Shown in pieces: positions 16,897 to 25,076 of a stretch of DNA of 64,000 nt. Positions within the stretch are counted from its first letter, which is position 1. Every line of letters begins with the position of its first letter. Origin of the DNA: Sphingobacterium thalpophilum (GTDB lineage: Bacteria > Bacteroidota > Bacteroidia > Sphingobacteriales > Sphingobacteriaceae); the NCBI RefSeq assembly GCF_901482695.1, contig NZ_LR590484.1:5642001-5706000 (forward strand). The letters are read 5' to 3'. A model generated the notes under the pieces. It was not told the DNA's origin. It did not search any database and saw only the letters and a list, made by a program, of their open reading frames with translations. Both the position numbers and the translations under genes were made by a program.

Positions 16897-17520
16897 ATGT
16901 CGAATCAAGTACCTGAAGACGGAACACGATTGCCTTTGATGGAAGAGTTCTACACCATCCAAGGAGAAGGATATCACACCGGGACGGCCGCTTATTTCAT
17001 ACGGCTGGGCGGCTGTGACGTGGGTTGCCATTGGTGCGACGTAAAGGAAAGTTGGGATGCTTCTATTCATCCCCTGACAGCAGCAGATGCTATCATTGAA
17101 AATGCTAAAAAATATCCGGCGAAAACAGTGGTCATTACCGGTGGTGAGCCACTTATCTATAATCTGGATTATCTGACCAAAGGACTGCACGTCGCCGGTA
17201 TCAAAACGTTTATCGAAACATCCGGCGCTTATCCATTAAGTGGGGAGTGGGACTGGATATGTCTGTCACCGAAAAAATTCAAGGCTCCAAGAAAGGATGT
17301 ACTCGACGCTGCCGGAGAATTAAAAGTCATTGTTTTCAACAAAAGTGATTTTGCCTGGGGTGAACAATATGCCCAGCTGGTCGGTCCCGACTGTAGACTA
17401 TACCTGCAACCGGAATGGTCCAAGTCGAAAGAGATGACGCCGCTCATCATAGATTATGTCAAAGAAAACCCCAAGTGGGATATCTCTTTACAGACGCACA
17501 AGTACTTAAATATTCCATAA
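16897..17520 (+). CDS. queE: 7-carboxy-7-deazaguanine synthase QueE
   Basis: A 207-residue radical-SAM enzyme that makes the 7-deazaguanine core (CDG from CPH4) for queuosine. The cluster-binding cysteines are C40, C44 and C47 in GGCDVGCHWCD, i.e. the CX3CX2C spacing of short QueE proteins. The substrate and SAM motif ITGGEP lies near residue 85. Length is that of the short QueE type. It is a single gene with its own promoter and terminator; queA, a later step of the same pathway, lies about 9 kb away. Confidence 0.93.
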   Translation: MSNQVPEDGTRLPLMEEFYTIQGEGYHTGTAAYFIRLGGCDVGCHWCDVKESWDASIHPLTAADAIIENAKKYPAKTVVITGGEPLIYNLDYLTKGLHVAGIKTFIETSGAYPLSGEWDWICLSPKKFKAPRKDVLDAAGELKVIVFNKSDFAWGEQYAQLVGPDCRLYLQPEWSKSKEMTPLIIDYVKENPKWDISLQTHKYLNIP

Positions 17521-17531
17521 TCACCAGCCAT

Positions 17532-17588
17532 GATAAAAAAAGAAAAAGAGAGCAGTTTTATAAAATGCTCTCTTTTTCTTTTTTTATC
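17532..17588. terminator. Bidirectional terminator between queE and the WG-repeat gene
   Basis: A perfect 23-base inverted repeat: 17532-17554 (ending GAGAGCA) and 17566-17588 (starting TGCTCTC), with an 11-base loop. The A-rich and T-rich ends supply U-tracts for both strands, serving the two convergent genes. Confidence 0.88.
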
Positions 17589-17595
17589 AGTGTAC

Positions 17596-18843
17596 TTACT
17601 TGACATAGGCCTTGATAAAATCTTCCAGCTCCAACGTCTGTGTTTCGTCTTCTTCCTTGTCCTTCACCAACACCTTACCTTGTCCATCTACATCCAGAAA
17701 TGCCAAGCTTGCGGGAATAATTATCTTTCCACTATCATCTAACAAGCCGACCTTACCATCTTCAGCAAAGATCAAATAATCGTTTAAAAATTTGCTGATA
17801 TTCTCCTTTTTATCCAGCAGAACCTTGCCCTCACTATTCACCAGTCCAAAAGCACCATCTTTCTGGAAGATCACCAACCGTTCATTCGCGGGGGTAAGCC
17901 AGTCAAAGCCGGCCTTATTAATTTTATTTCCTTGCTTATCCAGTAACCAAAAATAATTATCCTTATCCGATACAATAGCTACCTGCTCATTGAAATACGC
18001 GAGCGAAAAAAGCGCGCAGGGCAGCACTTCTTTCCCGGACAGATCCTTTATCCCGTAATACTCGTCATTGGTTTCTTTATCTTTTACAACCATCCATTGT
18101 AGCGACTTATCCAGCGGAAACGTATCTTCGAACAGGCTCACATCCTCGGTTCCTTCGGCTGGGAGGCCACCTGAAATATCCACTACCTTGGCATTCTGGG
18201 GTAATTGAAAACCTTTTGCCCCAGATACACTGGCGATCTTTGTTGTTTCGAACCCCAGGTCTTTTTGTTGTCCAAGCGACAGCTTGAGCACAGCACCGGG
18301 GAGGTCATTTACGAAAGAAAAAGCGGTCAGGTAATAGGTCGGTACAGCTTCAGAGTACCACACTGTTGCTTCAGCCGAATCCGCCTGGTTTTTGATCAGC
18401 AACTTGGCTTTTTTACAGGTCACTCCAGCAACATCTTCAATCTCGCCCATATCCTGCAACAGCACATATGGTCCTGCCGGTTCTTTTAACTTGCTGCTGA
18501 CCACTTGATAGGAAGGATGATAAGACTCTGCCGTCACGATATCGTCACCAACGGAAAACGAATAGGTCTTACCGAGTTTTCTGTTTAAAATAGCATGTTC
18601 TTTTTGATTAATGACAGCCGACGAATGTGCCGCATCCGCTAATACCTCCACATTCTTATAAGCTGTCTTGCCTTTTAAAAAGGGCTCATAAAATTCCTTT
18701 GCGAATTCGGGAATCTCAGATTCAAACTTCTCCGGCGAAATTTCACCTTTAAACACCAGTTCCATCTGCCATTGTTTGTCCTGTCCATACACAAGGGAAG
18801 TTGATAACCCAAACACCAAAATTACGCTGACTAAATTGTTCAT
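17596..18843 (-). CDS. Exported WG-repeat protein
   Basis: A 415-residue secreted protein. I start it at the ATG at 18843, which gives a clean signal peptide (MNNLVSVILVFGLSTSLVYG). The N-terminal half (about 30-240) resembles DUF4412/GLPGLI-type secreted proteins, with FSFVNDLPGAVLKL in the place of the GLPGLI motif. The C-terminal half has WG/KWG-like beta repeats (for example FGLVNSEGKVLL and VGLLDDSGKIIIPA). Such proteins sit in the Bacteroidota envelope; their function is not known. It converges on queE. Confidence 0.75.
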   Translation of the reverse strand: MNNLVSVILVFGLSTSLVYGQDKQWQMELVFKGEISPEKFESEIPEFAKEFYEPFLKGKTAYKNVEVLADAAHSSAVINQKEHAILNRKLGKTYSFSVGDDIVTAESYHPSYQVVSSKLKEPAGPYVLLQDMGEIEDVAGVTCKKAKLLIKNQADSAEATVWYSEAVPTYYLTAFSFVNDLPGAVLKLSLGQQKDLGFETTKIASVSGAKGFQLPQNAKVVDISGGLPAEGTEDVSLFEDTFPLDKSLQWMVVKDKETNDEYYGIKDLSGKEVLPCALFSLAYFNEQVAIVSDKDNYFWLLDKQGNKINKAGFDWLTPANERLVIFQKDGAFGLVNSEGKVLLDKKENISKFLNDYLIFAEDGKVGLLDDSGKIIIPASLAFLDVDGQGKVLVKDKEEDETQTLELEDFIKAYVK

Positions 18844-18986
18844 ATGCATGCTAAATATGAAGCTAAATAACAAAAGATAGACCAAAAAGCCTATCTTTCA
18901 TCTATATTTTTTATTTAATTGATTTTTGTTTTCTAAATTTTTACCGAATCTGGGGCATCAGCTTTACCCGGCATCAGCTGTAATGT

Positions 18987-20057
18987 TTACAGCACAACAG
19001 TCTGTTTTGTTTTTACGGCCTCATCGCAGGCTAAAGCAATGTGTAGACTGTTAATGGCATCTTCCATCGAAGAGGACAGATCCACATTCTCCAAGATCGC
19101 CTGCCGGAAAAAACGCTGTTCGCGATTGCATAGCTCCTGGTGATCCGGCTCGTCGGATAAGTTGATCCATTCGTCTTCCCGCACGAATTCATTGTTTCCA
19201 TCTACCTCAGCATAATGTACGCGCAAACTCTCAGTCTGTGTATGTGCCGCTACCGAATCGGATTTACCTTCATCACTTGCCTTGTCTGCCACAATGGACA
19301 CAGCACCTTTTGGTCCGAAAACATCTTTTACAAAGAAAGCGTTCTGACTGACCATGGGGCCCCATCCGGCCTCATACCAGCCGACCGAACCATCCTCAAA
19401 ATGCAGTTGAAGCTGACCATAATTGTAGTTCCACGATGGAATATCTTCCGTCAGACGGGCGCCGATAGCCGAAACCCGCACGGGTTTGGCACCCACCATC
19501 TGGCACATCACGTCAATATAATGAACCCCGCAATCGACAATAGGACTTAGGCTGGACATCAGATTACGATGCACATCCCACATATAGCCATGGCTTTGCT
19601 GGTTTAAATTCATCCGCATAACCAGTGGCTTTCCGAGCGACCGCGAAAGCTGGATAAACTTGATCCATGAAGGGTGATATCGAAGGATATAGCCTACCAC
19701 AAGTTTTTTATTATGCTTCACTGCAGCGTCAACCACTTCACGGGCTCCGGCAACATCTTCCGCCAGCGGCTTCTCGATAAACACATGGGCTCCGGCTTCA
19801 AAAGCCTTGATCGCGTAGTCTTTATGAGTGTCCGGATAGGTGGCAATACAGACCGCATCCGGGCTTGTTTGTGCCAGCGCTTCCTCATACGCATCAAAAA
19901 GTGCATAGTCTGCTCCCAAATCCTGATTGAGCTTCTTTTTACTCGCTCCTCTTGCCACAAGACCTACGATCTCAAAGCCTTCCAGTTCGTGATACGCTCT
20001 GGCATGAGAAGCACCCATATTGCCGCAGCCGACCACTAATATTCTGATCAGTTTCAT
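18987..20057 (-). CDS. Gfo/Idh/MocA family oxidoreductase
   Basis: A 356-residue cytoplasmic NAD(P)-dependent dehydrogenase. The Rossmann start RILVVGCGNMGASHARAY and the EKPLAED motif (about residue 96) with its conserved Lys are diagnostic; the GVHYIDVMCQMVGAKP helix is the usual substrate-domain segment. There is no export signal, unlike the second family member in this window at 41571. Substrates are typically sugars or inositols, not determinable here. It is 26 bases from the PAP2 gene upstream, possibly one transcript. Confidence 0.88.
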   Translation of the reverse strand: MKLIRILVVGCGNMGASHARAYHELEGFEIVGLVARGASKKKLNQDLGADYALFDAYEEALAQTSPDAVCIATYPDTHKDYAIKAFEAGAHVFIEKPLAEDVAGAREVVDAAVKHNKKLVVGYILRYHPSWIKFIQLSRSLGKPLVMRMNLNQQSHGYMWDVHRNLMSSLSPIVDCGVHYIDVMCQMVGAKPVRVSAIGARLTEDIPSWNYNYGQLQLHFEDGSVGWYEAGWGPMVSQNAFFVKDVFGPKGAVSIVADKASDEGKSDSVAAHTQTESLRVHYAEVDGNNEFVREDEWINLSDEPDHQELCNREQRFFRQAILENVDLSSSMEDAINSLHIALACDEAVKTKQTVVL

Positions 20058-20083
20058 TGTTTAGTTTTAAATTTATTTACATC

Positions 20084-20683
20084 TTATTTTTTCCTTAACC
20101 CGTCGAGCGCAAATGCCGATCCGCTGCCTAAAACAGCACCAGCCAGTACATCTGTCGGATAGTGCACACCAAGATACATTCTGGAATAACCCACACTGCC
20201 CGCCCAGAGGAGTGATGGCCCAACGACATACCATTTTGGATAGGCACGGGATAAGGCTGAGGCCGTGGCAAACGCGGACGAGGTATGACCGGACGGAAAC
20301 GAATAGCCGCTGGCCGTACGGACGGAGATAAAATTTGGGTACTTTCTGAACGGCCGGCTCCGTTTGATCAAATGTTTTATCCCGACATTAACCAGAGCCG
20401 TTACAGCTGTACTGCTTGCCACATAAAGCGCATTCTGTCGCATCACTTTGTCATTATTGACTGCACCAGCGACCAGCAGGCCCACGGGCACCGCCACCTG
20501 TACATAGTTATTGATATCCGACAGCACCTTGAATGTCTGGGTTTGCGGTGGCGTCCGCGTTTCGGCAATGGATTCCAGAATCCGGATGTCCAGTGTGGAT
20601 GCCGTCTGTGCTTGCGCCCAGAAGACCATATTCAGACTGCTCATCCAGCAGATTACAAAAAACACTATTTTTTTCATACCCAT
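20084..20683 (-). CDS. PAP2 family phosphatase
   Basis: A 199-residue protein with a signal-like N terminus (second ATG at 20677 gives MKKIVFFVICWMSSL) and several hydrophobic segments. The three phosphatase motifs are present: KRSRP, then PSGHTSSAF, then SRMYLGVHYPTD. The family hydrolyses lipid phosphates such as undecaprenyl or phosphatidylglycerol phosphates at the outer face of the inner membrane. The substrate is not evident from neighbours. Confidence 0.88.
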   Translation of the reverse strand: MGMKKIVFFVICWMSSLNMVFWAQAQTASTLDIRILESIAETRTPPQTQTFKVLSDINNYVQVAVPVGLLVAGAVNNDKVMRQNALYVASSTAVTALVNVGIKHLIKRSRPFRKYPNFISVRTASGYSFPSGHTSSAFATASALSRAYPKWYVVGPSLLWAGSVGYSRMYLGVHYPTDVLAGAVLGSGSAFALDGLRKK

Positions 20684-20797
20684 TAAACAATTTGGTTCAT
20701 GCCTTGCTAAATTGAATTAACGGCCTGCTGTCAGCCGCTCAGCAGGCTATCTGCGTTTCCTTGCTTTCAAACGTAATGCCGCCACGACTGAGGCCTT

Positions 20798-20829
20798 GAA
20801 ACATGCGCACGTCGAAACATGCGCACGTC
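20798..20829. repeat. Tandem 16-base duplication upstream of hisL
   Basis: GAAACATGCGCACGTC occurs twice head to tail (20798-20813 and 20814-20829). Shortly before it, GCCTGCTG/CAGCAGGC (20723-20730 and 20740-20747) forms an 8-bp hairpin without a T-run. Otherwise 20684-20994 shows no gene. Confidence 0.7.
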
Positions 20830-20994
20830 GTATTTCAGATTTGAATTAACAATTCTTAAAAATAAACAATTTTCTAGCTTTGTCATTCCTTATTTCAACT
20901 TTCTTGCCTTCATCCCTTGACAATCCCATGCATCCACGATCGTTTCACTGTGTCCACGTAAATGAAGGAACTTGCATATTTTAACATACTATTG

Positions 20995-21025
20995 TTGCAT
21001 TTCCCATTAATTTAGTATACATTTG
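20995..21025 (+). promoter_or_regulatory. Promoter of the hisL-hisG-hisD operon
   Basis: TTG at 20995-20997, a 20-base spacer and TACATTTG at 21018-21025, fitting the Bacteroidota promoter consensus. The predicted start near 21030 lies just ahead of the His leader ORF and gives a leader of about 160 bases before hisG. Confidence 0.7.
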
Positions 21026-21046
21026 CTTCCAGTTATTAATACAAAC

Positions 21047-21112
21047 ATGGTCTATACCTACGTACATCATTTTCATTTGCATCATCGCCATTGCGGCGAT
21101 ATGTTAATTTAA
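21047..21112 (+). CDS. hisL: His leader peptide (putative hisL)
   Basis: A 21-codon ORF between the promoter and hisG: ATG at 21047, stop TAA at 21110-21112. Codons 7-15 read HHFHLHHRH, that is six histidines in nine residues. This is the composition of a ribosome-stalling leader that reads charged tRNA-His. Two alternative RNA pairings involve it: ATCGCC/GGCGAT (21084-21089 with 21095-21100), inside the ORF just after the His run, and CTACGTA/TACGTAG (21058-21064 with 21121-21127), spanning it. I see no clear U-tract terminator before hisG, so the downstream mechanism is open. Confidence 0.78.
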   Translation: MVYTYVHHFHLHHRHCGDMLI

Positions 21113-21189
21113 TGTGTTCTTACGTAGAATACCTTCCCTTCTGTTTGATTTCTTATTATTAATAATTTACTGCTAACATTTATAAAGCG

Positions 21190-22041
21190 TTGAAAAATCT
21201 TAAAATTGCTATCCAAAAATCGGGTAGGTTAAACGAAAAATCTGTTCAATTACTGAAAAACTGTGGTTTGGATTTCGAGAACTACAAAAGCTCCCTCATT
21301 ACCACTGTGGGAAATTTTCCGCTCGAAATTTTATTTCTGAGAGATGACGATATCCCCGGATATGTCGAACAGGGAATCGCAGACCTCGGCATCGTCGGTG
21401 AAAATATTATTGACGAAACAGAATCCAAAGTGGAGTACCTCAAACGGCTGGGATTTGGCAAATGTACGCTGAAACTCGCTATTCCCAAAGACAGCAGCAT
21501 CGAAGATCTCCGGGATCTAAACGGCAAAGCCATCGCGACTTCCTACCCAAATATTCTCAGAAACTTCCTGACTGCGTATAATATTGAGGCGGACATCCGG
21601 CTGATATCGGGCTCCGTTGAAATATCTCCCGGTCTGGGCCTCAGTGATGCCATATGTGATATCGTTTCGACCGGCGGAACATTGAAAAGCAACGGTCTTA
21701 AGCCTTTTGCTGATGTAAAAACTTCTGAAGCTATCCTAGTGGGCCGAAAAGGACTGGAAGGCAATGAGATTCTGACCGAACTGGTCCAGCGTATTGAATC
21801 CGTCCTCTTAGCAAAAGAAACAAAATACGTGGTGCTGAATGTCGAAAAGAAAAACTTACCGGCCATTACTTCCCTATTGCACGGTGTCAAAAGTCCGACG
21901 GTGGTGCCGCTTGCAGAAGAAGGCTGGGTAGCCGTACATACCGTGATTACAGAAGACGATTTCTGGGATAAGATCAATAAACTAAAGGCTGAGGGGGCTC
22001 AGGGTATCGTTGTGATGCCGATCGAAAAAATTATTTTATAA
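21190..22041 (+). CDS. hisG: ATP phosphoribosyltransferase (long form)
   Basis: A 283-residue HisG_L enzyme, first step of histidine synthesis (ATP + PRPP to PR-ATP). Start is TTG at 21190; the following LKIAIQKSGRL is the conserved N terminus, so a later start would remove catalytic sequence. The periplasmic-binding-like catalytic domain includes GIVGENIIDE and a PRPP loop DIVSTGGTLKSNGL (about residue 156-169). The last 70 residues form the ACT-like domain that allows feedback inhibition by histidine. It is the first structural gene after the His leader. Confidence 0.95.
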   Translation: MKNLKIAIQKSGRLNEKSVQLLKNCGLDFENYKSSLITTVGNFPLEILFLRDDDIPGYVEQGIADLGIVGENIIDETESKVEYLKRLGFGKCTLKLAIPKDSSIEDLRDLNGKAIATSYPNILRNFLTAYNIEADIRLISGSVEISPGLGLSDAICDIVSTGGTLKSNGLKPFADVKTSEAILVGRKGLEGNEILTELVQRIESVLLAKETKYVVLNVEKKNLPAITSLLHGVKSPTVVPLAEEGWVAVHTVITEDDFWDKINKLKAEGAQGIVVMPIEKIIL

Positions 22042-22061
22042 TACTTGATGCGCAAACTATC

Positions 22062-23357
22062 ATGTTAACAACATACGACTACGGATCCCTAGGACGAGAA
22101 GATCTACAGCGCTTGACTGCGCGAAACACAGATCCGAACAATACCATCCAAGAAGTGGTCCACGATATCATCCAGCAGGTGCAGAAACAAGGAGACTCTA
22201 TTTTACGTGACTACGCGGCTAAATTTGACAAAGTTCAACTTGACAAGCTCTATCTGGACGAGCAGGATATTGACGAACTGGCATCGACCATCCACCGGGA
22301 CCAACAGCGTGCCCTGGAAATCGCTTTCCAGAACATTCACCGTTTCCACAGTATACAATTAAAGCGCGAGCGCGCGGTAGAAACCATGCCCGGCGTAAAA
22401 TGCTGGCGCGAAATACGCCCCATAGAAAAAGTAGGACTTTATATTCCTGGCGGCTCGGCAGTATTGCCCTCTACCCTACTGATGCTAGGCATACCAGCCA
22501 AAATCGCTGGCTGCAAAGAGATTGTAGTCTGCTCACCGCCTCAGGCTAACGGAAAAATCAACGGATTTGTAGCCTACTGCTTAAAGCTGCTCAAAATCAA
22601 CCGGATTTATTTGGTCGGCGGAGCACAAGCTGTGGCAGCCATGGCTTTCGGCACGCAGACGATTCCAAAAGTTGACAAAATATTCGGTCCGGGCAACCAA
22701 TTTGTCACCAAAGCCAAGTCCCTTATACAAGGATTGACCAACTGCAGCATAGATATGCCTGCTGGCCCCTCAGAAGTACTTGTTATCGCCGACGGATCCG
22801 CCACAGCTGCTTTTGTGGCTGCGGATCTACTGGCGCAGGCTGAGCATGGTGTTGACAGTCAAGCAGTATTAGTCGCTACCTCCTCTGAAATCGTGGATCG
22901 GGTCAATGCAGAACTCGCCAGCCAACTGGAGGTCCTGCCGCGGAAAGCGCTCGCAGCGAAAGCAATGGAAAACTCCTATGCGGTGGTCGTAGCCAACCTT
23001 GAAGAAGCCATGCAGTTTTCCAATGAATACGCTCCTGAACATCTTATCCTGGAAACGGATCAATGGGAGTCTCTGACCCGGTACATCAGCAATGCCGGCT
23101 CTGTATTCTTAGGGCACCTGACGCCGGAAAGCGCTGGGGACTATGCTTCCGGAACCAATCATACCCTACCGACATCGGGCTATGCCCGCTCGTACTCAGG
23201 GGTGTCCGTGGATTCCTTTGTGAAGAAAATTACCTTTCAGCATATCAATGAAACGGGTCTCCAGCAGATCGGCTCCACGGTGGAAATTCTCGCCGAGCTA
23301 GAAGGCTTACAGGCACATAAAAATGCGATCAGTATCCGGAAAAGCGAGACTAACTGA
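22062..23357 (+). CDS. hisD: Histidinol dehydrogenase
   Basis: A 431-residue NAD-dependent zinc enzyme making histidine from histidinol in two oxidations. Recognisable blocks: VGLYIPGGSAVLPST (about 127), FGPGNQFVTKAK (about 209), DMPAGPSEVLVIAD (about 232), the zinc-site region LAQAEHGVDSQAV (about 255) and ESAGDYASGTNHTLPTSGYAR near the C terminus. It begins 20 bases after hisG. Here a strong terminator follows at once, so hisC, hisB and the other genes are not in this transcript. Confidence 0.96.
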   Translation: MLTTYDYGSLGREDLQRLTARNTDPNNTIQEVVHDIIQQVQKQGDSILRDYAAKFDKVQLDKLYLDEQDIDELASTIHRDQQRALEIAFQNIHRFHSIQLKRERAVETMPGVKCWREIRPIEKVGLYIPGGSAVLPSTLLMLGIPAKIAGCKEIVVCSPPQANGKINGFVAYCLKLLKINRIYLVGGAQAVAAMAFGTQTIPKVDKIFGPGNQFVTKAKSLIQGLTNCSIDMPAGPSEVLVIADGSATAAFVAADLLAQAEHGVDSQAVLVATSSEIVDRVNAELASQLEVLPRKALAAKAMENSYAVVVANLEEAMQFSNEYAPEHLILETDQWESLTRYISNAGSVFLGHLTPESAGDYASGTNHTLPTSGYARSYSGVSVDSFVKKITFQHINETGLQQIGSTVEILAELEGLQAHKNAISIRKSETN

Positions 23358-23370
23358 TGGATACTTCGCT

Positions 23371-23414
23371 AATGTAAAAAAGTCGGTTTCGTTATAAACC
23401 GACTTTTTTACATT
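23371..23414. terminator. Bidirectional terminator after hisD
   Basis: A perfect 19-bp stem: 23371-23389 (ending AAAGTCGGTTT) with 23396-23414 (starting AAACCGACTTT), loop of six, T-runs on both strands. It ends the his operon and the convergent YARHG gene. Confidence 0.92.
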
Positions 23415-23437
23415 GCCTAAGTGAGAGCCATCACAGC

Positions 23438-24358
23438 CTATCTTCCAAAGGTATCATAATTGTCAGTAGCATATTTCTCAAATCTGGTCAATAGTGCGAT
23501 ATTATCTTTTTCAAGCTGGCTTAATGCCCCACTCACATCCTTAGAAACCGGCACGTACCAATCCACAGGGTCAAAAAACTGGCGGATACTGGGTTTCGTA
23601 AAAGCATAACCGTGCCTGGCGAAAATCGTATTGCGGATAATTTCTAAATCCAGTTTTTTGAGATTTTTCACATCCTTCTCCGTCAGTTTCTGTTTGGATG
23701 CGTTAATACTGAATACCGCAGGAGAAGCCGACCGATAGTATTCCATGACGTAAGTATATGTTGAATCGCCATCCTGATCGGTTGCTTCTTCCCGTTTCGC
23801 ATTGATCCAATCGACCAGCGTACCGTATTCATCGTCCTGCTTATTGAGCATGAGGTTAGGATTATAGGCAAACTGCTTTTTAAGCAGTTTAAAATGTCTC
23901 TTTTTGATTTTGACCTGTTGATCGTAAGCTACCCAATTGCCGATCAACGTATCGCCTTTCCGTTTGATCTCAAACCGGCCATCTGATTTTTTATCCCCCG
24001 GCTCGTCGAGCAAGAGCTGTATCGAATTGTCTTCACCTTCAACTTTACCGGTCAGCGGCCGCAGGTTGCCTTTGACCACATTTTGTCCAAATACATTTCC
24101 TTTATCTGTAATTTTCTTGATCGTCAAGTTGATCTTTGGTGAATAATCTGTCGACGGGAGGTATTCCTCGTCTCCGAAGCTTTCTTCATCAACCAAAAAA
24201 TCGCCTACCCAATTTCCGTAGAGGTCCTGATGAGCCTCCTGTTCCACAACAACGGTATCCTGCGCTTTCGGAGCGGACTCCATGCTTTGTTGTTTTGCCC
24301 GGTCCTTACAGCCCATTGCGGCCGCAAGCAGCAGTAATAAATAGAAATTCTTTTTCAT
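23438..24358 (-). CDS. YARHG domain lipoprotein
   Basis: A 306-residue lipoprotein: the signal MKKNFYLLLLLAAAMGC ends in a lipobox with Cys17. The middle part has no motif I recognise. The C-terminal YARHG domain (about 230-300) contains IRNTIFARHGYAF, RQFFDPVDWY and a final aromatic helix. YARHG is an extracellular domain, probably involved in cell-wall or surface binding. The gene is 2 bases downstream of the DUF2306 gene and probably co-transcribed with it and the ABC permease. Confidence 0.85.
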   Translation of the reverse strand: MKKNFYLLLLLAAAMGCKDRAKQQSMESAPKAQDTVVVEQEAHQDLYGNWVGDFLVDEESFGDEEYLPSTDYSPKINLTIKKITDKGNVFGQNVVKGNLRPLTGKVEGEDNSIQLLLDEPGDKKSDGRFEIKRKGDTLIGNWVAYDQQVKIKKRHFKLLKKQFAYNPNLMLNKQDDEYGTLVDWINAKREEATDQDGDSTYTYVMEYYRSASPAVFSINASKQKLTEKDVKNLKKLDLEIIRNTIFARHGYAFTKPSIRQFFDPVDWYVPVSKDVSGALSQLEKDNIALLTRFEKYATDNYDTFGR

Positions 24359-24360
24359 GG

Positions 24361-25068
24361 CTATATAAATTGTCTAAAGCGAGTGGCGCTAGGCGGAGGA
24401 GTTACCGTTTCCAATGGGCGATCGCTCTGCCGGCCACGATTTCTAAAATAAATAATTAGTTCAACAAGCAGTAAATTTGGTACCCAGCCCAACCAGGCAA
24501 TAATCTGATACACATCCATAGGATTGGGCTGAAAGAAATAGATCAATATCACTTTCCAGAAGCGCAAAGTAAGGGCTGAGCAGGTCAGTGCGAAACTGCG
24601 CAACATAAAATCACGATGCGCATTGAAGTTTTTCCGAAAGGCCGAACGAGTTGCCTGCCAGGTAAAATAAAACCAGCCCACCGCCAGCAGTTCAAAAGAA
24701 ATAATGGCCAGTATACCACCATTGGCCACCACGCCAATCAATAGTCCAGAAGGCGCCGCAAGCATTAAAATGCTCAGGACATAACTGTAACCAATAACAC
24801 GGTGCAAGCGGGGATAACGTTTGAGCAGATAACGGTTAAATTGGGTAAAACCGGCAGGAAGGGCTAATATGGCCGAACATACATGCACATAAAATGCATA
24901 CTTATACCACCAGAGCGCCTCAATTTCGCTTTGCTTTATCATCAGAAAATTGGCATCCAGTGCAAAGCTTCGGTATCGCCATGTAATCTCTGCCATCAAC
25001 GCCGCACTGTAGGCAAAGATCAAAAGCCAAAAGCCCTGTACAACCGAAAACCGAACTTTCTTTAACAT
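24361..25068 (-). CDS. DUF2306 family membrane protein
   Basis: A 235-residue protein with about seven hydrophobic helices. Histidines occur in YAFYVHVCSAI, RLHRVIGYSYV and FNAHRDFMLRSFALT; that pattern (H in a helix, LHR.IGY, H+FM.RS.A) is typical of DUF2306. Function is unknown, though similar proteins are thought to bind haem. It sits between an ABC permease and a YARHG lipoprotein on one strand. Confidence 0.82.
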   Translation of the reverse strand: MLKKVRFSVVQGFWLLIFAYSAALMAEITWRYRSFALDANFLMIKQSEIEALWWYKYAFYVHVCSAILALPAGFTQFNRYLLKRYPRLHRVIGYSYVLSILMLAAPSGLLIGVVANGGILAIISFELLAVGWFYFTWQATRSAFRKNFNAHRDFMLRSFALTCSALTLRFWKVILIYFFQPNPMDVYQIIAWLGWVPNLLLVELIIYFRNRGRQSDRPLETVTPPPSATRFRQFI

Positions 25069-25076
25069 CCCCCTGT

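Noticed and set aside
21113..21189. Classic rho-independent attenuator after the His leader peptide
   Set aside because: No GC-rich stem with a U-tract is visible; the AT-rich sequence before hisG is not a terminator.
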